A DNA stretch of 64,000 nt, taken from NCBI GenBank assembly GCA_963422275.1, contig OY729418.1:3968001-4032000 (forward strand), given 5' to 3'. Below, one piece after another: positions 38,990 to 48,677 of the stretch (positions are counted from its first letter, which is position 1; the number at the start of each line of letters is the position of its first letter). This stretch comes from G963422275 sp963422275. Lineage in GTDB: Bacteria > Pseudomonadota > Alphaproteobacteria > Rhodobacterales > Rhodobacteraceae. The notes under the pieces were generated by a model. The model did no database searches. It had not been told where the DNA came from and saw only the letters and a program-made list of their open reading frames with translations. Made by a program: the position numbers and the translations under genes.

Positions 38990-39585
38990 GGAACCTCTGA
39001 TTTGGAGAGTTTTTTTTTGGTTTTGGCTGCGGAAATTGCCCCTCCCGGCTGTGCCAGTCGGTTTCCCACGGTCCAGAAGTCCCAGATACGCGTTTTCGGG
39101 GCAAAACCGCCGCCGTTTCAGCCCCCCGGGGCTGGTGCACCATCCGGAGGGAACGGCCGCCAGCGTCGCGACCTGACGCCTTCGAGTCAGCTTCTGCACG
39201 GCGAGAAGGAGCAAGTCCGGACTGACGCCGGGCAGCGCTGCGGCCAAGGCGGAGACGGCGAAGGCGCGGGTGGAGCATCCGTTCCGGATCGCGAGCGGGT
39301 GTTCGGATACGACATGGTTCGGTATCGGGGTCTGGAGAGGAACGTGCAGCGGCTTGCGCTGCTTCTGGGCTTCTTGAACCTGATGATTGCCCAGCCGCAC
39401 CCGTCGTGACAAGGGAGAAGCGTGTCCGGAATTTGCCGGATCGGCCCTGCGGGGGTTGAACCGGCGGCGGTTTTGCCCCGAAAACGCGCATTTGCGGCTT
39501 CCGGACCGCCGAAAACCGACCGGCGCGGCCGGGAAGGGCGGTTTCCGCAGCCAAAACCAGAACAACCCTCCAAATCAGAGGTTCC
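38990..39585 (+). mobile_element. IS5-like relic (family A) with long inverted arms
   Basis: 596 bp between CTAG duplications (38986-38989, 39586-39589). The first ~140 bp are an inverted, diverged copy of the last ~140 bp, both carrying GGAACCTCTGATTTGGAG and the GCGTTTTCGGGGCAAAACC segment. Between the arms lies a C-terminal transposase piece (RVEHPFRIASG, then LLGFLNLMIAQPHPS). The true 5' end of the IS has thus been replaced by a second 3' end. It lies 230 bp upstream of recA. Confidence 0.8.
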
Positions 39586-39720
39586 CTAGCATGGGTTTCT
39601 GCCTTTCCGGCCTTAACACTATAGTCAAGCCTTAAGCTGTCCTTGCTTTCAAAATTCCTTCCGAGCAGGGTTTCCACACGGACGAGATCATTTTTTTTGA
39701 TCTAAACCTCTAAACCCAAA

Positions 39721-39736
39721 GTTCCTAAATTTGTTC
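39721..39736 (+). promoter_or_regulatory. Possible SOS (LexA) box upstream of recA
   Basis: GTTC repeated directly as GTTCCTAAATTTGTTC, 82 bp before the recA start. Alphaproteobacterial LexA sites are GTTC-N7-GTTC; here the spacer is 8, so the match is imperfect. Confidence 0.35.
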
Positions 39737-39817
39737 CTTAAATGTCCGCTCTAAGAACATAAGATGAATATCAAGATCGTTGTTGATTGCAATAGCATGT
39801 GAAATAAGGAGAACCCA

Positions 39818-40885
39818 ATGTTAGACAAAATCATCAACTCTGAGAATCGCCATATGGACAAGAAGAAAGCTTTGGAATCCGCGCTAGGCCAGATCGAGCG
39901 CAGTTTCGGCAAGGGATCAATCATGCGTCTCGGCCAAAATGGTGCCGTTGCTTCCACCGAGACCACTTCCACCGGTTCCCTTGGCCTCGACATTGCGCTG
40001 GGAATTGGCGGTCTGCCGAAGGGCCGGGTCGCCGAGGTATTCGGTCCGGAGGCCTCAGGCAAGACCACGCTTACGTTGCATGTCATCGCCGAAGAACAAC
40101 GGAAAGGCGGAATCTGCGCGTTCGTTGACGCTGAGCACGCCCTTGATCCAGTCTACGCGAAGAAGTTAGGAGTGGACATTGACGAGTTATTGATCTCTCA
40201 ACCGGACACCGGAGAACAAGCACTCGAGATCACTGACACTTTAGTCAGGTCCGGCGCCGTATCCGTCGTTGTGGTGGATTCCGTTGCCGCTCTCACGCCC
40301 AAATCCGAACTTGAAGGGGAGATGGGTGACTCCCAAGTTGGGACGCAAGCGAGACTCATGAGCCAAGCAATGCGGAAACTCACAGGATCGATAAACCGCT
40401 CAAACTGCATTGTGATCTTTATCAATCAGCTTCGCATGAAGATCGGCGTAATGTTTGGATCGCCCGAAACCACCTCCGGTGGAAATGCGCTCAAGTTTTA
40501 TTCCTCGGTAAGGCTGGACATTCGTCGCATAGGCCAAGTCAAGGATCGAGACGAACTGATTGGCAACTCAACGCGTGTCAAGATAGTTAAAAACAAGATG
40601 GCCCCTCCATTCAAACAAGCCGAATTTGACATTCTCTACGGTTCGGGTATTTCGAAGGCTGGGGAACTCTTAGATCTTGGAATCAAGGCTGGAATCGTCG
40701 AGAAGTCAGGGTCGTGGTACTCGTACGGAGACGAGCGCATTGGACAAGGGCGCATTAACTCAATTTCCTTTCTCAAAGAACACACAACTGTCGCTGAAGA
40801 GATCGAAGCCAAGATCAGAGATGCACATGGTCTTGGCCAAGAAGGCAATTCGGAAAAAAAGTCTGCTGTCGAATTTTCGAAGTAA
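39818..40885 (+). CDS. recA: Recombinase RecA
   Basis: ATP-dependent strand exchange protein and SOS co-protease. 355 residues from ATG 39818, with AAGGAG six bases upstream; a downstream ATG at 39854 also exists. Walker A GPEASGKTT, Walker B VVVVDSVAAL, loop L1 GDSQVGTQARLMSQ, loop L2 INQLRMKIGVMFGSPETTSG and the C-terminal domain to an acidic tail are all present. Monocistronic, with its own terminator. Confidence 0.98.
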   Translation: MLDKIINSENRHMDKKKALESALGQIERSFGKGSIMRLGQNGAVASTETTSTGSLGLDIALGIGGLPKGRVAEVFGPEASGKTTLTLHVIAEEQRKGGICAFVDAEHALDPVYAKKLGVDIDELLISQPDTGEQALEITDTLVRSGAVSVVVVDSVAALTPKSELEGEMGDSQVGTQARLMSQAMRKLTGSINRSNCIVIFINQLRMKIGVMFGSPETTSGGNALKFYSSVRLDIRRIGQVKDRDELIGNSTRVKIVKNKMAPPFKQAEFDILYGSGISKAGELLDLGIKAGIVEKSGSWYSYGDERIGQGRINSISFLKEHTTVAEEIEAKIRDAHGLGQEGNSEKKSAVEFSK

Positions 40886-40901
40886 CGTTCGGAATACGGA
40901 C

Positions 40902-40931
40902 AAGCCTGCAACTCAACGTGAAGGCAGGCTT
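40902..40931 (+). terminator. Rho-independent terminator of recA
   Basis: 8-bp stem AAGCCTGC / GCAGGCTT with a 14-nt loop, 17 bp after the recA stop, followed by TTAACCTTT. Good stem, short U-tract. Confidence 0.7.
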
Positions 40932-41694
40932 TAACCTTTGCCAAGTCCCTTGATCATTGATCCAGCACGGCAAACCGTATTGGTCAACATTAAATATCAA
41001 ATCTCAAGACAACACACTGCGAAAGGCCAGCGCTGATCGACTGGCAGTGCTTGGCGGCGGTTCGCGGCCCAGTCTGCTCGTGCCCGGGACACTGCGATGT
41101 TGATCTGATGTTCCGGGTTCTCTGCTAAGCCAGAGGTACTCGCTGTCTGATCGGGAGCTTGAGCAGACGCTGACGATACGGCAAGGTCTTGGTTCAGGGT
41201 GCAATAGGCCATGGAGGCAGAGCTGGCCTTCAAGGCGATAATGTTGCGGTAGACAATTGCTGGTGCCCCCATTCGCGGCAGTAGGCCCCAATGCACCCCA
41301 GCAGATTGGACCGCTTGCGATGCCGGTCCGGTGGACGCTCCGAGTAACCCGGAACATAATCCCTTGCCAGATCTCCACCTCGGTTAGGTGGTTTCGACTG
41401 GCGGTGATCAACAATCTCTTGTCAGAAGTATTCTGCTAGGCCACGTTTGCGCAACTAGCGACTTACTTGCGACAAAGAGCCGCATCAAGAAGACCGCGCT
41501 ACAGGGCAGCAACGCGATTCCGTTGCTGTCGGGCCTTTGATCTCACATGTCGCTGGCCCTTCGGAACTCCGCCAAGCTGCTGCCGAAGGAAAATTGAAAA
41601 ACAATTGCCCTGCTGGTTCGCAGTGGACAGTTTCCTTGCCTATAGGTAATTGCAACATGAACTTCTTCAATCCAATGGATCGCGGATGCACCCG
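40932..41694. mobile_element. recA-alaS gap with degenerate IS5-type remnant
   Basis: 41030-41430 is G+C-rich and carries minus-strand transposase-like pieces (ALKASSASMAYCTLNQDL, ENPEHQINIAVSRARAD) that recur in degraded form at 24060-24250. No intact frame. The last ~230 bp before alaS show no feature; some is presumably the alaS promoter region. Confidence 0.4.
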
Positions 41695-44364
41695 ATGCCA
41701 AGCCTAAGTGAAATTCGCTCTACATTCCTGTCCTATTTCGAACGGAAGGAGCATAAAATTGTTCCAAGTTCCTCTTTGGTCCCGAAAAATGACCCGACGC
41801 TAATGTTCGTCAACTCAGGAATGGTTCAGTTCAAGAATCTATTCACCGGAGTCGAAACACGCTCCTACTGCCGTGCGGCAACGAGCCAAAAATGTGTCAG
41901 GGCCGGCGGAAAGCACAATGACCTCGACAATGTGGGATACACGGCGCGCCATCACACGTTTTTTGAAATGCTTGGCAACTTTTCCTTCGGCGACTATTTC
42001 AAGGAGCAAGCGATTGTTTATTGTTGGGACTTAATTACTAAAGAGTTTGGGGTTCCGAAAGAAAGGCTGCTAGCGACAATCTATGTCGACGATGACGAAG
42101 CTTACAATCTTTGGAAAAAGTACGCTGGTCTGCCCGACGAGCGAATCATTCGCATAGCGACGGCGGACAACTTCTGGACCATGGGGCCAGTCGGTCCGTG
42201 CGGACCCTGCACTGAACTATATTTCGATTATGGTGAAGAGGTGCCGGGCGGACCACCAGGGAGTCCTGATGAGGATGGTGACCGCTTCACGGAAATCTGG
42301 AATCTTGTATTCATGCAATTCGAACAGTTTAACGACGGCCGGATGGATTCCCTCCCAAAACCGTCAGTTGACACGGGAATGGGCCTTGAACGCATTGGTG
42401 CACTCCTTCAGGGTAAAAGCGACAACTACGATACGGACCTGTTTAGGGGCTTGATCGAAGCATCGGCAAAAGCTTCCTCAACCGAGCCAGACGGGGAAAT
42501 GCGTAACCATCATCGCGTAATAGCAGACCATCTGAGGTCCACCGCATTTCTCATTGCTGAGGGTGTGTTGCCATCAAAAGATGGCCGGGGATATGTCTTG
42601 CGACGAATCATGAGGCGGGCAATTCGCCACGCACACCAGCTTGGATCCCGAGAACCTCTTCTGCATAGACTTGTTTCAGAACTTGTTCGGCAAATGGGAA
42701 GCGCCTTCCCTGAGCTAGTGCAAGCCAGAACGTTGATCGTGGATACAATATTTCACGAGGAAAACCGGTTCAATGCGACTTTGGAACGCGGCTTACGGCT
42801 CTTGGAGGACGTGACCAAGGCCTTGCCTGATCAATCCCCGCTCCCTGGTGCCGTAGCATTCAAGCTCTACGACACGTTTGGCTTCCCCTTGGATCTTACC
42901 CAAGACGTAATGAGGGAGCATGGAAGGGGAGTGGACACTGCCGGATTTCATGAGGCCATGGAGGATCAACGACAGCGAGCACGCGCTGCTTGGAAGGGCA
43001 CTGACCAAATCGCCGAAGACGCCATATGGTTCAGCCTTGCCGATGAATTCGGAACAACAGAGTTTCTTGGATATCAAACCGTTAAAGCTGAATGTCTAAT
43101 CCGTACGTTGGTTCGAAACGGCGTGACGATCGAAAACGCGAATTCAGGTGAGGAAGTTCAGATTGTACTGAACCAGACACCATTCTACGCAGAAGCGGGC
43201 GGCCAGGTGGGAGATACAGGCTTGATCAGAGTTTCCAAAGGAACCGCCGAAGTAATCGACACTCAAAGGAAAGCGGACTTGATCGTGCACTCAGCCACTG
43301 TCACCAGTGGGGCTGTTTCTGCAGGCTCATTTGCCGAGGCCTTGGTCGATCAGTCTCGCAGGGGAAAAATCTGTGCCAACCATTCAGGAACGCACCTTTT
43401 GCATGAAGCCTTGCGCCAAGAGCTTGGCAGGCATGTGGCACAGCGCGGTTCTGTCGTTGACAGCGACCGTCTCAGATTTGACTTTTCGCACTCGAAAGCG
43501 ATGACAGCACAGGAAATTTCGGCAGTCGAGGCTAAAGTTAACGCCTTGGTTCGACAAAACAGTCAAGTCGAGACGAAACTGATGACACCTGACGAAGGCA
43601 GAGCGATCGGTGCTCAAGCGTTGTTTGGGGAGAAGTACTCCGACGAGGTTCGCGTCGTGTCGATGGGAGTTCAGGAAGGATCGGGAAAGGGGCGAAGCGG
43701 AGAAGCAGTATCGGTCGAACTTTGCGGCGGAACACACGTGCCGCGCACAGGAGATATCGGTTTGTTTGTGGCACTAGGAGAATCCGCTGTTTCAGCCGGC
43801 GTCCGGCGAATTGAGGCCCTGACAGGCGAGGCCGCTCGACTTCATTTCTCCGTACACAGGGAAAATCTTGCGGAAATTGCGATAGCGCTGAAAGCTCAAC
43901 GCCACGAAGTCGTGGAGAAGGTAAAAACGATTGTGGCAGAGCGAAGAAAGCTTCAACAAAAGATAGATGATTTTCGCAAACGACCACTAGATGCTGGCGC
44001 CGGATTGCAATCAGATCAAGGATCCGAAAAAACCATCGGGGGAACAAAAATTTATACCCAATTCTTGTTAGACATTTCGGGAAAGGAGCTTCGCCCGCTA
44101 ATTGATCGACACAAGTCCAGGCTGGAGTCCGGCGTCGTGTTTCTAATTGGGAAGCGGGAAGGCAAGGTTTCAGCGGCAATAGGAGTGACCGAAGATCTTG
44201 CTGAGCGCGTTTCTGCAGTTGAAATAATGCGACAGGTAACGCCGCTGCTAGGCGGTAAAGGCGGTGGTGGGCGAGCTGATTTTGCACAGGGAGGCGGAAT
44301 CGACGCCAATGGATGCCGAGAGGCATTCAAGAAACTTGAACATCTGATAGGAGGATTGAAATGA
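41695..44364 (+). CDS. alaS: Alanine-tRNA ligase
   Basis: Charges tRNA-Ala and edits mischarged Ser and Gly. 889 residues from ATG 41695 (MPSLSEIRSTFLSYFER); the frame is open to 41650, and ATG 41686 is also possible. Class II core with MFVNSGMVQFKNLFTG and GMGLERI, editing domain with HSGTHLLHEAL and the CGGTH zinc motif (ELCGGTHV), and a C-terminal DHHA1 region with GGKGGGGRADFAQGG. Full length. Its stop overlaps the DUF1330 gene (ATGA). Confidence 0.98.
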   Translation: MPSLSEIRSTFLSYFERKEHKIVPSSSLVPKNDPTLMFVNSGMVQFKNLFTGVETRSYCRAATSQKCVRAGGKHNDLDNVGYTARHHTFFEMLGNFSFGDYFKEQAIVYCWDLITKEFGVPKERLLATIYVDDDEAYNLWKKYAGLPDERIIRIATADNFWTMGPVGPCGPCTELYFDYGEEVPGGPPGSPDEDGDRFTEIWNLVFMQFEQFNDGRMDSLPKPSVDTGMGLERIGALLQGKSDNYDTDLFRGLIEASAKASSTEPDGEMRNHHRVIADHLRSTAFLIAEGVLPSKDGRGYVLRRIMRRAIRHAHQLGSREPLLHRLVSELVRQMGSAFPELVQARTLIVDTIFHEENRFNATLERGLRLLEDVTKALPDQSPLPGAVAFKLYDTFGFPLDLTQDVMREHGRGVDTAGFHEAMEDQRQRARAAWKGTDQIAEDAIWFSLADEFGTTEFLGYQTVKAECLIRTLVRNGVTIENANSGEEVQIVLNQTPFYAEAGGQVGDTGLIRVSKGTAEVIDTQRKADLIVHSATVTSGAVSAGSFAEALVDQSRRGKICANHSGTHLLHEALRQELGRHVAQRGSVVDSDRLRFDFSHSKAMTAQEISAVEAKVNALVRQNSQVETKLMTPDEGRAIGAQALFGEKYSDEVRVVSMGVQEGSGKGRSGEAVSVELCGGTHVPRTGDIGLFVALGESAVSAGVRRIEALTGEAARLHFSVHRENLAEIAIALKAQRHEVVEKVKTIVAERRKLQQKIDDFRKRPLDAGAGLQSDQGSEKTIGGTKIYTQFLLDISGKELRPLIDRHKSRLESGVVFLIGKREGKVSAAIGVTEDLAERVSAVEIMRQVTPLLGGKGGGGRADFAQGGGIDANGCREAFKKLEHLIGGLK

Positions 44365-44654
44365 GCGCTTACTGGATAGCGCATGTGGATGTGACCGATG
44401 AAGAAGGCTACATGAAATATGCAAAGCTTGCCACAGTGGCGATTGGAGAGCACGGTGGTAGATTCCTTGCTCGCGGAGGAAAGTACCACGCACTTGAAGG
44501 AATATGTCGCCCCAGAAATGTCGTGGTTGAGTTTCCAAGTGTTGAAGCCGCTGTAGACTGCTACAATTCCAAAACCTATAAGGAAGCGTTATCATATGCA
44601 CACCGTGCGTCCGAACGAGACATGGTAATAGTGGAGGGGCTACCGAAACAATGA
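44361..44654 (+). CDS. DUF1330 family protein
   Basis: 97 residues, ferredoxin-like alpha/beta barrel family of unknown function. Typical pattern: AYWIAHVDVTDEEGYMKYA, then GGRFLARGGKYHALEG and VVVEFPSVEAAVDCYNS. Overlaps the end of alaS by four bases, as in many Rhodobacterales, followed normally by icd; here an IS fragment lies between, and icd is convergent. Confidence 0.9.
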   Translation: MSAYWIAHVDVTDEEGYMKYAKLATVAIGEHGGRFLARGGKYHALEGICRPRNVVVEFPSVEAAVDCYNSKTYKEALSYAHRASERDMVIVEGLPKQ

Positions 44655-44688
44655 GTTATGTCTGCCAAATTGCCCTGTACCAAGAAAA

Positions 44689-44975
44689 GGTTGGATTCTC
44701 GAATCGTAGGCTTGGCTTTGCAATGGCCGCTGCGAGGCAAGCTCTCAGCGATGGGTATTTGCCGAGCGCGACGAGATGGAACCACCTTGAACAGTTGTCG
44801 AAAGATTGATCCCTAGCTCGATCACCGCCAGAGAGGCCGCCCCTCCGGTGGATCCGACAGAACCGCAGCAACCTTCCAGTCCCGAAACTGCGCCCGATCC
44901 ATTGTTCCGCTCCCCATGGTCAATGCAAGTCGGAACTCAGTGCATCGCATAGGCCTGCAAAATGCGAATAGAGCC
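44689..44975 (-). mobile_element. IS1595-like deletion derivative (copy 7)
   Basis: 287 bp. Upper end GGCTCTATTCGCATTTTGC (minus) and lower end GGTTGGATTCTCGAATCGTAGG match the family ends. Minus strand: MDRAQFRDWKVAAVL (from 44908), joined by deletion to the C-terminus LEQLRWFHLVAL-like and to CLAAAIAKPSLRFE. No exact target duplication seen. Confidence 0.7.
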
Positions 44976-45005
44976 AAAATAATTGATGAGCATTTTAGGC
45001 GTTGA

Positions 45006-46220
45006 TCAGGCAAGTGCAGCGTCAAGATTCTTTTCCACCATGTCCAGAAAACCCGTAGTCGTTAACCAGTTCTGGTCTGGTCCAACTAGCAACGCAAGAT
45101 CCTTGGTCATGCTCCCGGCTTCGACCGTACTCACGACGGTGTTTTCCAGTGTGTCAGCAAATTGATTCAAGCGATCATTTTCATCAAGTTTTGCGCGATG
45201 CTTTAGGGCACCTGTCCAAGCAAAAATTGAGGCGATTGAATTGGTCGACGTCTCCTGTCCTAGCTGATGTTGACGAAAATGCCTTGTCACCGTCCCGTGA
45301 GCGGCTTCCGCTTCCATGATCTTTCCGTCGGGTGACAATAACTGTGAGGTCATCAATCCCAAAGATCCAAACCCCTGAGCGACAGTGTCTGACTGCACAT
45401 CACCGTCGTAGTTTTTGCACGCCCAGACAAACCCGCCGCTCCATTTGAGCGCGCTCGCAACCATGTCGTCAATCAAGCGGTGTTCATAGGTAATTCCGGC
45501 GTCCGCAAACTCGGCCTCAAACTCTTGTTCATACACTTCTTGGAATAAATCCTTGAACCTCCCGTCGTATGCCTTGAGAATCGTGTTCTTGGTAGAGAGA
45601 TAAACTGGCCATTTCATATTCAACCCGAAATTGAACGACGCTCTGGCAAAGTCACGAATCGATTCATCCAAATTGTACATTCCCATAACGACCCCTCCAG
45701 ACGGGGCATCAAAAACCTCGCGGGCGATGACCCCGCCGTCTTCGCCTTCGAACTTAATTGAAATCTTCCCGGCCCCAGGAAACCGAAAATCCGTGGCACG
45801 GTATTGATCTCCAAATGCATGGCGTCCGATCACTATTGGCCTGGTCCAGCCCGGCACAAGGCGAGGAACATTTTTACAAATGATTGGAGCCCGAAAAACC
45901 ACCCCTCCGAGAATGTTTCGGATTGTTCCATTAGGCGACCGCCACATTCTCTTGAGATCAAATTCCTTCACTCGAGCTTCGTCTGGAGTGATCGTTGCAC
46001 ACTTCACACCTACACCAACCTCACGGATAGCGTTCGCTGCATCAACCGTGACTTGGTCATCCGTTCGGTCGCGCTCTTCTATTCCGAGATCAAAATAGAT
46101 CAGGTCCAAATCCAGAAATGGAAGAACCAACTTCTTTTTGATTATCTCCCAAATGATTCGAGTCATCTCGTCGCCGTCGATTTCAACTACGGGATTCGTG
46201 ACCTTGATTTTGGACATCAT
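45006..46220 (-). CDS. icd: Isocitrate dehydrogenase (NADP+)
   Basis: TCA-cycle enzyme: oxidative decarboxylation of isocitrate to 2-oxoglutarate. 404 residues, the homodimeric type II form of alphaproteobacteria and eukaryotes. Signatures: NPVVEIDGDEMTRIIW, KRMWRSPNGTIRNILGG (substrate Ser and Arg), YDGDVQSDTVAQGFGSLGLM (metal Asp) and AAHGTVTRHFRQHQ. Intact. The promoter side (46221-46354) holds nothing I can assign. Confidence 0.97.
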   Translation of the reverse strand: MMSKIKVTNPVVEIDGDEMTRIIWEIIKKKLVLPFLDLDLIYFDLGIEERDRTDDQVTVDAANAIREVGVGVKCATITPDEARVKEFDLKRMWRSPNGTIRNILGGVVFRAPIICKNVPRLVPGWTRPIVIGRHAFGDQYRATDFRFPGAGKISIKFEGEDGGVIAREVFDAPSGGVVMGMYNLDESIRDFARASFNFGLNMKWPVYLSTKNTILKAYDGRFKDLFQEVYEQEFEAEFADAGITYEHRLIDDMVASALKWSGGFVWACKNYDGDVQSDTVAQGFGSLGLMTSQLLSPDGKIMEAEAAHGTVTRHFRQHQLGQETSTNSIASIFAWTGALKHRAKLDENDRLNQFADTLENTVVSTVEAGSMTKDLALLVGPDQNWLTTTGFLDMVEKNLDAALA

Positions 46221-46354
46221 CGAAACTCCAATCTCGAGCTAAACTACCCTAGCATAGATCCATCTGCTCTAAATTGTGGCAGCAGCTTAAAGTCTTCGTG
46301 GCGCGCAGGTCATCAATTTTATATCTTCGAAACATCATTTCCGAGGGGCACATA

Positions 46355-46384
46355 GAAAAAGCGCCGGGAACAATCTCGGCGCTT
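46355..46384 (-). terminator. Rho-independent terminator of the catalase gene
   Basis: On the minus strand AAGCGCCG and CGGCGCTT form an 8-bp stem with a 10-nt loop, followed by TTTTTC. It lies 28 bp after the catalase stop. Confidence 0.8.
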
Positions 46385-46411
46385 CTGAACACAAGATTAC
46401 GCACCGATCAT

Positions 46412-47875
46412 TCAGCGGCAACCTGCATTTTTGATATTCGCCAAGGCCTTGCGAATTCCGTTGCTGTACTTAGGACTGATTTTGTCGTAATGCGAAAGCG
46501 CCCGGTTAATGATCGTCTTAGGCACGCCCTGCATGGATTCGGCGGTGTTGCGATATAGTCGCTCCTGCGAATCCGCTGACATCAGATCATGCAACGCTCG
46601 TGGCTGCTGATAGTCATCGTTGCCCTCACGGTGGTCGTATCGGCTGGCATCTCCATCTATCTGAAGAGGGGGTTCCAAAACGCTTTTGACCTCGACCGGA
46701 CCATTGAAAGAGTTCGGTTCGTAAAACGCGTCCTCAGAACCTGTGCTTTGGCCAAAAAAGTTCATTGATCCATCTTTATGGTAGTGGTGAACTGGGCATC
46801 GAGGACGGTTGACTGGCAGTGCCTCGTAATGCGTCCCAAGCCGATAGCGGTGGGCATCAGCATAGGAGAAAATCCTGGATTGCAAAACTTTGTCCGGGCT
46901 GAAGCCTATTCCCGGGACAATGTTTGATGGGCTGAATGCGACCTGTTCGACTTCCGCAAAATAGTTCGCCGGGTTCCTGTTCAGTTCAAGAATTCCAACT
47001 TCCACCAAGGGGTAGTCTGCATGAGGCCAGACTTTGGTCAGATCGAATGGATTGAATGGCGTGCGGTTGGCCTCCGCTTCTGGCATCAACTGAACACACA
47101 ATCTCCATTTTGGGAAGTTTCCGCTTTCAATCGCACCGAACAGCGCCTCTTGGTAGCCTTCACGCGTTCTTCCCACCACTTCTGCAGATTCCGCATTCGT
47201 GTAGAAATCGTGACCTTGCATGGTCTTGAAGTGAAATTTTACCCAGTGTCTCTCTCCACCTGCATTCCAAAGGCTATAGGTGTGCGACCCGTAACCGTTC
47301 ATGTGCATCGGCGAAATTGGCAATCCACGGTCGGACATCAAGATCGTTACTTGATGCAAGGACTCTGGTGAGAGCGACCAATAATCCCACATCGCCGTGG
47401 CAGAACGCAGGTTGGTCTTCGGATGTCTCTTCTGGGTGTGAATAAAATCCGGGAATTTGTACGGGTCTCGCAGGAAGAACACCGGCGTATTGTTGCCCAC
47501 TAAGTCCCAATTGCCTTCGTCGGTGTAAAACTTGAGCGCGAAGCCCCGCACATCGCGCTCATGGTCCGCTGCACCAAGCTCGCCCGCCACAGTTGAGAAT
47601 CGCGCGATCACTTCGGTCTTCTTACCGACCTCCGAAAACACGGAGGCACAGGTGTATTGTGCAATGTCACCTGTGATCGTCAGGGTACCGTATGCGCCCC
47701 ATCCTTTGGCGTGCACTACCCGCTCTGGAATCCGCTCACGGTTTTGGTGTGCTAGCTTTTCGATCAGTTGATAGTCCTGCAGAAGCAGGGGACCGCGGGT
47801 GCCGGCAGTTAACGAGTTCTGATTGTCTGGAACGGGCGCTCCCGCAGTAGTCTTTAGGCTAGGTCTGTCTGCCAT
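46412..47875 (-). CDS. katA: Monofunctional heme catalase
   Basis: Breaks down hydrogen peroxide. 487 residues from ATG 47875 (MADRPSLKTTAGAP), with GGAG nine bases before; the frame starts six codons earlier. Small-subunit (clade 3-like) catalase: catalytic His in RVVHAKGWGAYG, Asn in LVGNNTPVFF, heme-ligand Tyr in RIFSYADAHRYRLG and the NADPH-region VNRPRCPVHHY. No oxyR-like regulator adjoins it. Full length. Confidence 0.95.
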   Translation of the reverse strand: MADRPSLKTTAGAPVPDNQNSLTAGTRGPLLLQDYQLIEKLAHQNRERIPERVVHAKGWGAYGTLTITGDIAQYTCASVFSEVGKKTEVIARFSTVAGELGAADHERDVRGFALKFYTDEGNWDLVGNNTPVFFLRDPYKFPDFIHTQKRHPKTNLRSATAMWDYWSLSPESLHQVTILMSDRGLPISPMHMNGYGSHTYSLWNAGGERHWVKFHFKTMQGHDFYTNAESAEVVGRTREGYQEALFGAIESGNFPKWRLCVQLMPEAEANRTPFNPFDLTKVWPHADYPLVEVGILELNRNPANYFAEVEQVAFSPSNIVPGIGFSPDKVLQSRIFSYADAHRYRLGTHYEALPVNRPRCPVHHYHKDGSMNFFGQSTGSEDAFYEPNSFNGPVEVKSVLEPPLQIDGDASRYDHREGNDDYQQPRALHDLMSADSQERLYRNTAESMQGVPKTIINRALSHYDKISPKYSNGIRKALANIKNAGCR

Positions 47876-48673
47876 TAAGGTTACTCCGTTCATTCAGCAT
47901 TGTTGATATATATATTTCACGAACCATCCACTTTAAAGGTAAATTCGCGGCGTGAAGTCGGTGACTTGGCTTCCTGAGATAAAAGAAAAGCTATCTGTTG
48001 GCTGGATATTGACACCTTGGATTGAGTCATTGGTGTGGCCAAGACGCATCAATCACGATGACAATCCCTCACTTTGCATTTGCAAACTTGATGCTAACAG
48101 AAGCTGCACCAAGCAGGCTACCGTAATTTACTCCTTAGGAATATAGATCAAGTTTTTGAAATACTTAAGGGAACCGCTGTTAACCCAACCTGCGGCAGGG
48201 CAGATAACCTTTTCTCGCGAGGTTTGCCATACAACTCAGTTTTTCTGACCTGCGATGCGCCGACGGCCGGTCGCAGCGGCAAGGCAAGACAATCCACCGC
48301 CCAGGCTGAAGCGCTTGATGCCCGGGCCCTAACGCTGCAAGACACGCACAAGCTGTTGAGCAATCAGACCGAGCATCGGACCCGCGACCTTCTGAACTTT
48401 CAGGACCATTCCTGGCATGAGCCTGCTGGACAGGGTCCCGACGCCAGAACGGTCTGGCTGTTCCGGGAGTGCCCAAAGGAGGGCGGGGCGCACGGCTGCC
48501 GGCGCAAGTGGACGCGGGGGTTCGCGGTTGGGAGGGGCAGACCGTGGACGCCTTGACCGTCGAGGCTCCGAACAGCGGCAGCACAGATGTCCGGCGCTCA
48601 CGGCAAGCCGCTTGAGCAAAGGAAGCGAGTCTAGCATCGATGGGCTTTAGCATTCAAAATGCCCTTCTTCTGC
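47876..48673. other. Gap with G+C-rich unidentified insert
   Basis: The first 300 bp are ordinary intergenic DNA upstream of katA. 48180-48650 changes abruptly to high G+C with overlapping long frames on both strands, none with start, motif or family match that I can support. It abuts an IS5-like relic and is probably an older mobile fragment. Confidence 0.35.
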
Positions 48674-48677
48674 TTAG

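Noticed and set aside
7368..44975. CRISPR-like or defence-system reading of the repeated elements
   Set aside because: Repeats are dispersed, have transposon ends and target duplications, and no cas or defence genes are nearby.
47952..48146. 64-residue plus-strand frame upstream of katA
   Set aside because: No ribosome binding site or similarity; likely chance in AT-rich spacer.
48180..48653. Long overlapping frames on both strands in G+C-rich DNA
   Set aside because: High G+C makes long frames by chance; no start signal or family motif on either strand.
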